Origin: Pontibacter burrus
GTDB lineage: Bacteria > Bacteroidota > Bacteroidia > Cytophagales > Hymenobacteraceae
Assembly: GCF_010686685.1 (NCBI RefSeq)
Contig: NZ_JAAGWD010000001.1
Span: 124,001 to 188,000 of the forward strand
Length of the DNA: 64,000 bases
Direction: 5' to 3'
Shown here: in pieces, positions 63,527 through 64,000 of the stretch
Position numbering within the stretch: position 1 is the stretch's first letter
Layout: every line of letters begins with the position of its first letter
Made by a program: the position numbers and the translations under genes
Notes under the pieces: generated by a model
Databases searched by the model: none
What the model was told of the DNA's origin: nothing
The model's input: the letters and a program-made list of their open reading frames with translations, nothing else

Positions 63527-63559
63527 AACCCACCCCTACCCCTCCGAGGAGGGGAATTT
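63527..63559. repeat. G/C-rich intergenic hairpin (family ii)
   Basis: AACCCACCCCTACCCCTCC then GAGGAGGGGAATTT; CCCCTCC pairs with GGAGGGG. A CTATAG copy precedes at about 63503. Confidence 0.65.
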
Positions 63560-63628
63560 CTGGAATCGCGATTACAACATCTTATAAATTCGGCTAATCC
63601 TTAAATCTTCATTAATCCCGGTTCAGAC

Positions 63629-63666
63629 AAAAAGGCCGCTGCAACTATAGTTGCAGCGGCCTTTTT
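63629..63666. terminator. perfect 38-bp palindromic terminator centred on AACTATAGTT
   Basis: Symmetric about 63647.5: AAAAAGGCCGCTGCAACTA pairs with its exact reverse complement. It lies between convergent msrC and psd and so can serve both strands. The centre of the palindrome is one complete copy of AACTATAGTT. Confidence 0.9.
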
Positions 63667-63709
63667 ATGGTCTTTTGTCCTTTGTCTAAAAATCCTTTGT
63701 CAGGTAAGA

Positions 63710-64000
63710 CTACCCAAACAACGTTGGTGGTGGCGTTTTAAGCTGGGCAATTACGGTTTCGCCGCCTTTGGTTTTCTGACCTAGCTGAACCTTAACTTCC
63801 GTATCCAGTGGCACAAATACGTCTACACGCGAGCCGAACTTAATGAAACCAAACTCTTCGCCCTGGCTTACTTCGTCGCCTTCATTTACATACCAAACTA
63901 TACGGCGGGCCATGGCACCGGCAATCTGGCGGAAAAGCACCTCTGGGCCGGCAGTAGATTCTACAACCACCGTAGTGCGCTCGTTCTGCGTGCTTGATTT
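63710..64000 (-). CDS. psd: phosphatidylserine decarboxylase, C-terminal part
   Basis: 97 residues; the gene enters from the right edge, so the start is missing. Visible are [17 protein letters not shown], and the processing site [11 protein letters not shown], where Gly-Ser cleavage makes the pyruvoyl cofactor (the short F-G-S variant). The tail P-P-P-T-L-F-G is after the core. It makes phosphatidylethanolamine in the inner membrane. Confidence 0.88.
   Translation of the reverse strand, partial: KSSTQNERTTVVVESTAGPEVLFRQIAGAMARRIVWYVNEGDEVSQGEEFGFIKFGSRVDVFVPLDTEVKVQLGQKTKGGETVIAQLKTPPPTLFG

Noticed and set aside
1-64000. tRNA, rRNA and CRISPR arrays
   Set aside because: I looked for tRNA TPsiC-like segments and clover-leaf arms and for regularly spaced repeats and found none. 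The iterated palindrome is not regularly spaced.

Overview
The window looks like a chromosomal segment from a Bacteroidota bacterium, most likely Hymenobacteraceae (Pontibacter-like). This is inferred from several things: candidate promoters of the TAnnTTTG type, a type IX secretion C-terminal sorting domain, many small lipoproteins, FadL/OmpP1-like and other beta-barrel proteins, a eukaryote/archaeal-type ProS, a DPP-IV peptidase and a 3-hydroxyanthranilate branch of tryptophan breakdown. No rRNA, tRNA or CRISPR array was found.

Layout. 1-3130 is the edge of a mobile element: an S24 repressor-like protein (cut by the window start), a small lipoprotein, a membrane protein, a HTH protein and a tyrosine recombinase. 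3.4-17.7 kb holds housekeeping and envelope genes: an ABC permease, a LOG-family protein, a T9SS-exported PKD protein broken by an in-frame stop, DUF202 twins, a membrane protein resembling GT-C glycosyltransferases, uvrA, two DUF4142 lipoproteins and an enoyl-CoA hydratase. 18.4-28.8 kb holds a PAP2-like protein, rpoN, asnS, secreted proteins and a tandem paralog pair. 29.0-39.6 kb is a kynurenine catabolic locus (ACMSD, kynU, kmo, 3-hydroxyanthranilate dioxygenase, a semialdehyde dehydrogenase, an atypical SDR) interleaved with a CPA1 antiporter and AlkB. 39.6-53.7 kb holds a RelA/SpoT-domain protein, DPP-IV, a FadL-like porin, a Tyr-rich lipoprotein, proS, an NfeD-like protein with FloA, and a 2OG-Fe(II) oxygenase. 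53.7-64 kb holds chrA, an AT-rich Mrr/endonuclease pair, an acetolactate decarboxylase-like lipoprotein, rfbA-rfbB-galE, prmC, ribD, msrC and the end of psd.

The most striking signal is not a gene. The palindrome AACTATAGTT (core CTATAG) is scattered through the whole window: my hand tally is about 150 copies of CTATAG, against roughly 16 expected for a random hexamer in 64 kb. It lies between genes, inside genes (often read Thr-Ile-Val), at the tips of terminators, just before start codons, and it supplies the stop codon of at least four genes. It resembles cyanobacterial HIP1 in behaviour but not in sequence. On top of this are several families of structured intergenic repeats: a composite element of about 0.55-0.75 kb present four times, G/C-rich hairpins, and a four-hairpin cassette present twice, each copy just after a kynurenine-pathway gene or its neighbour.
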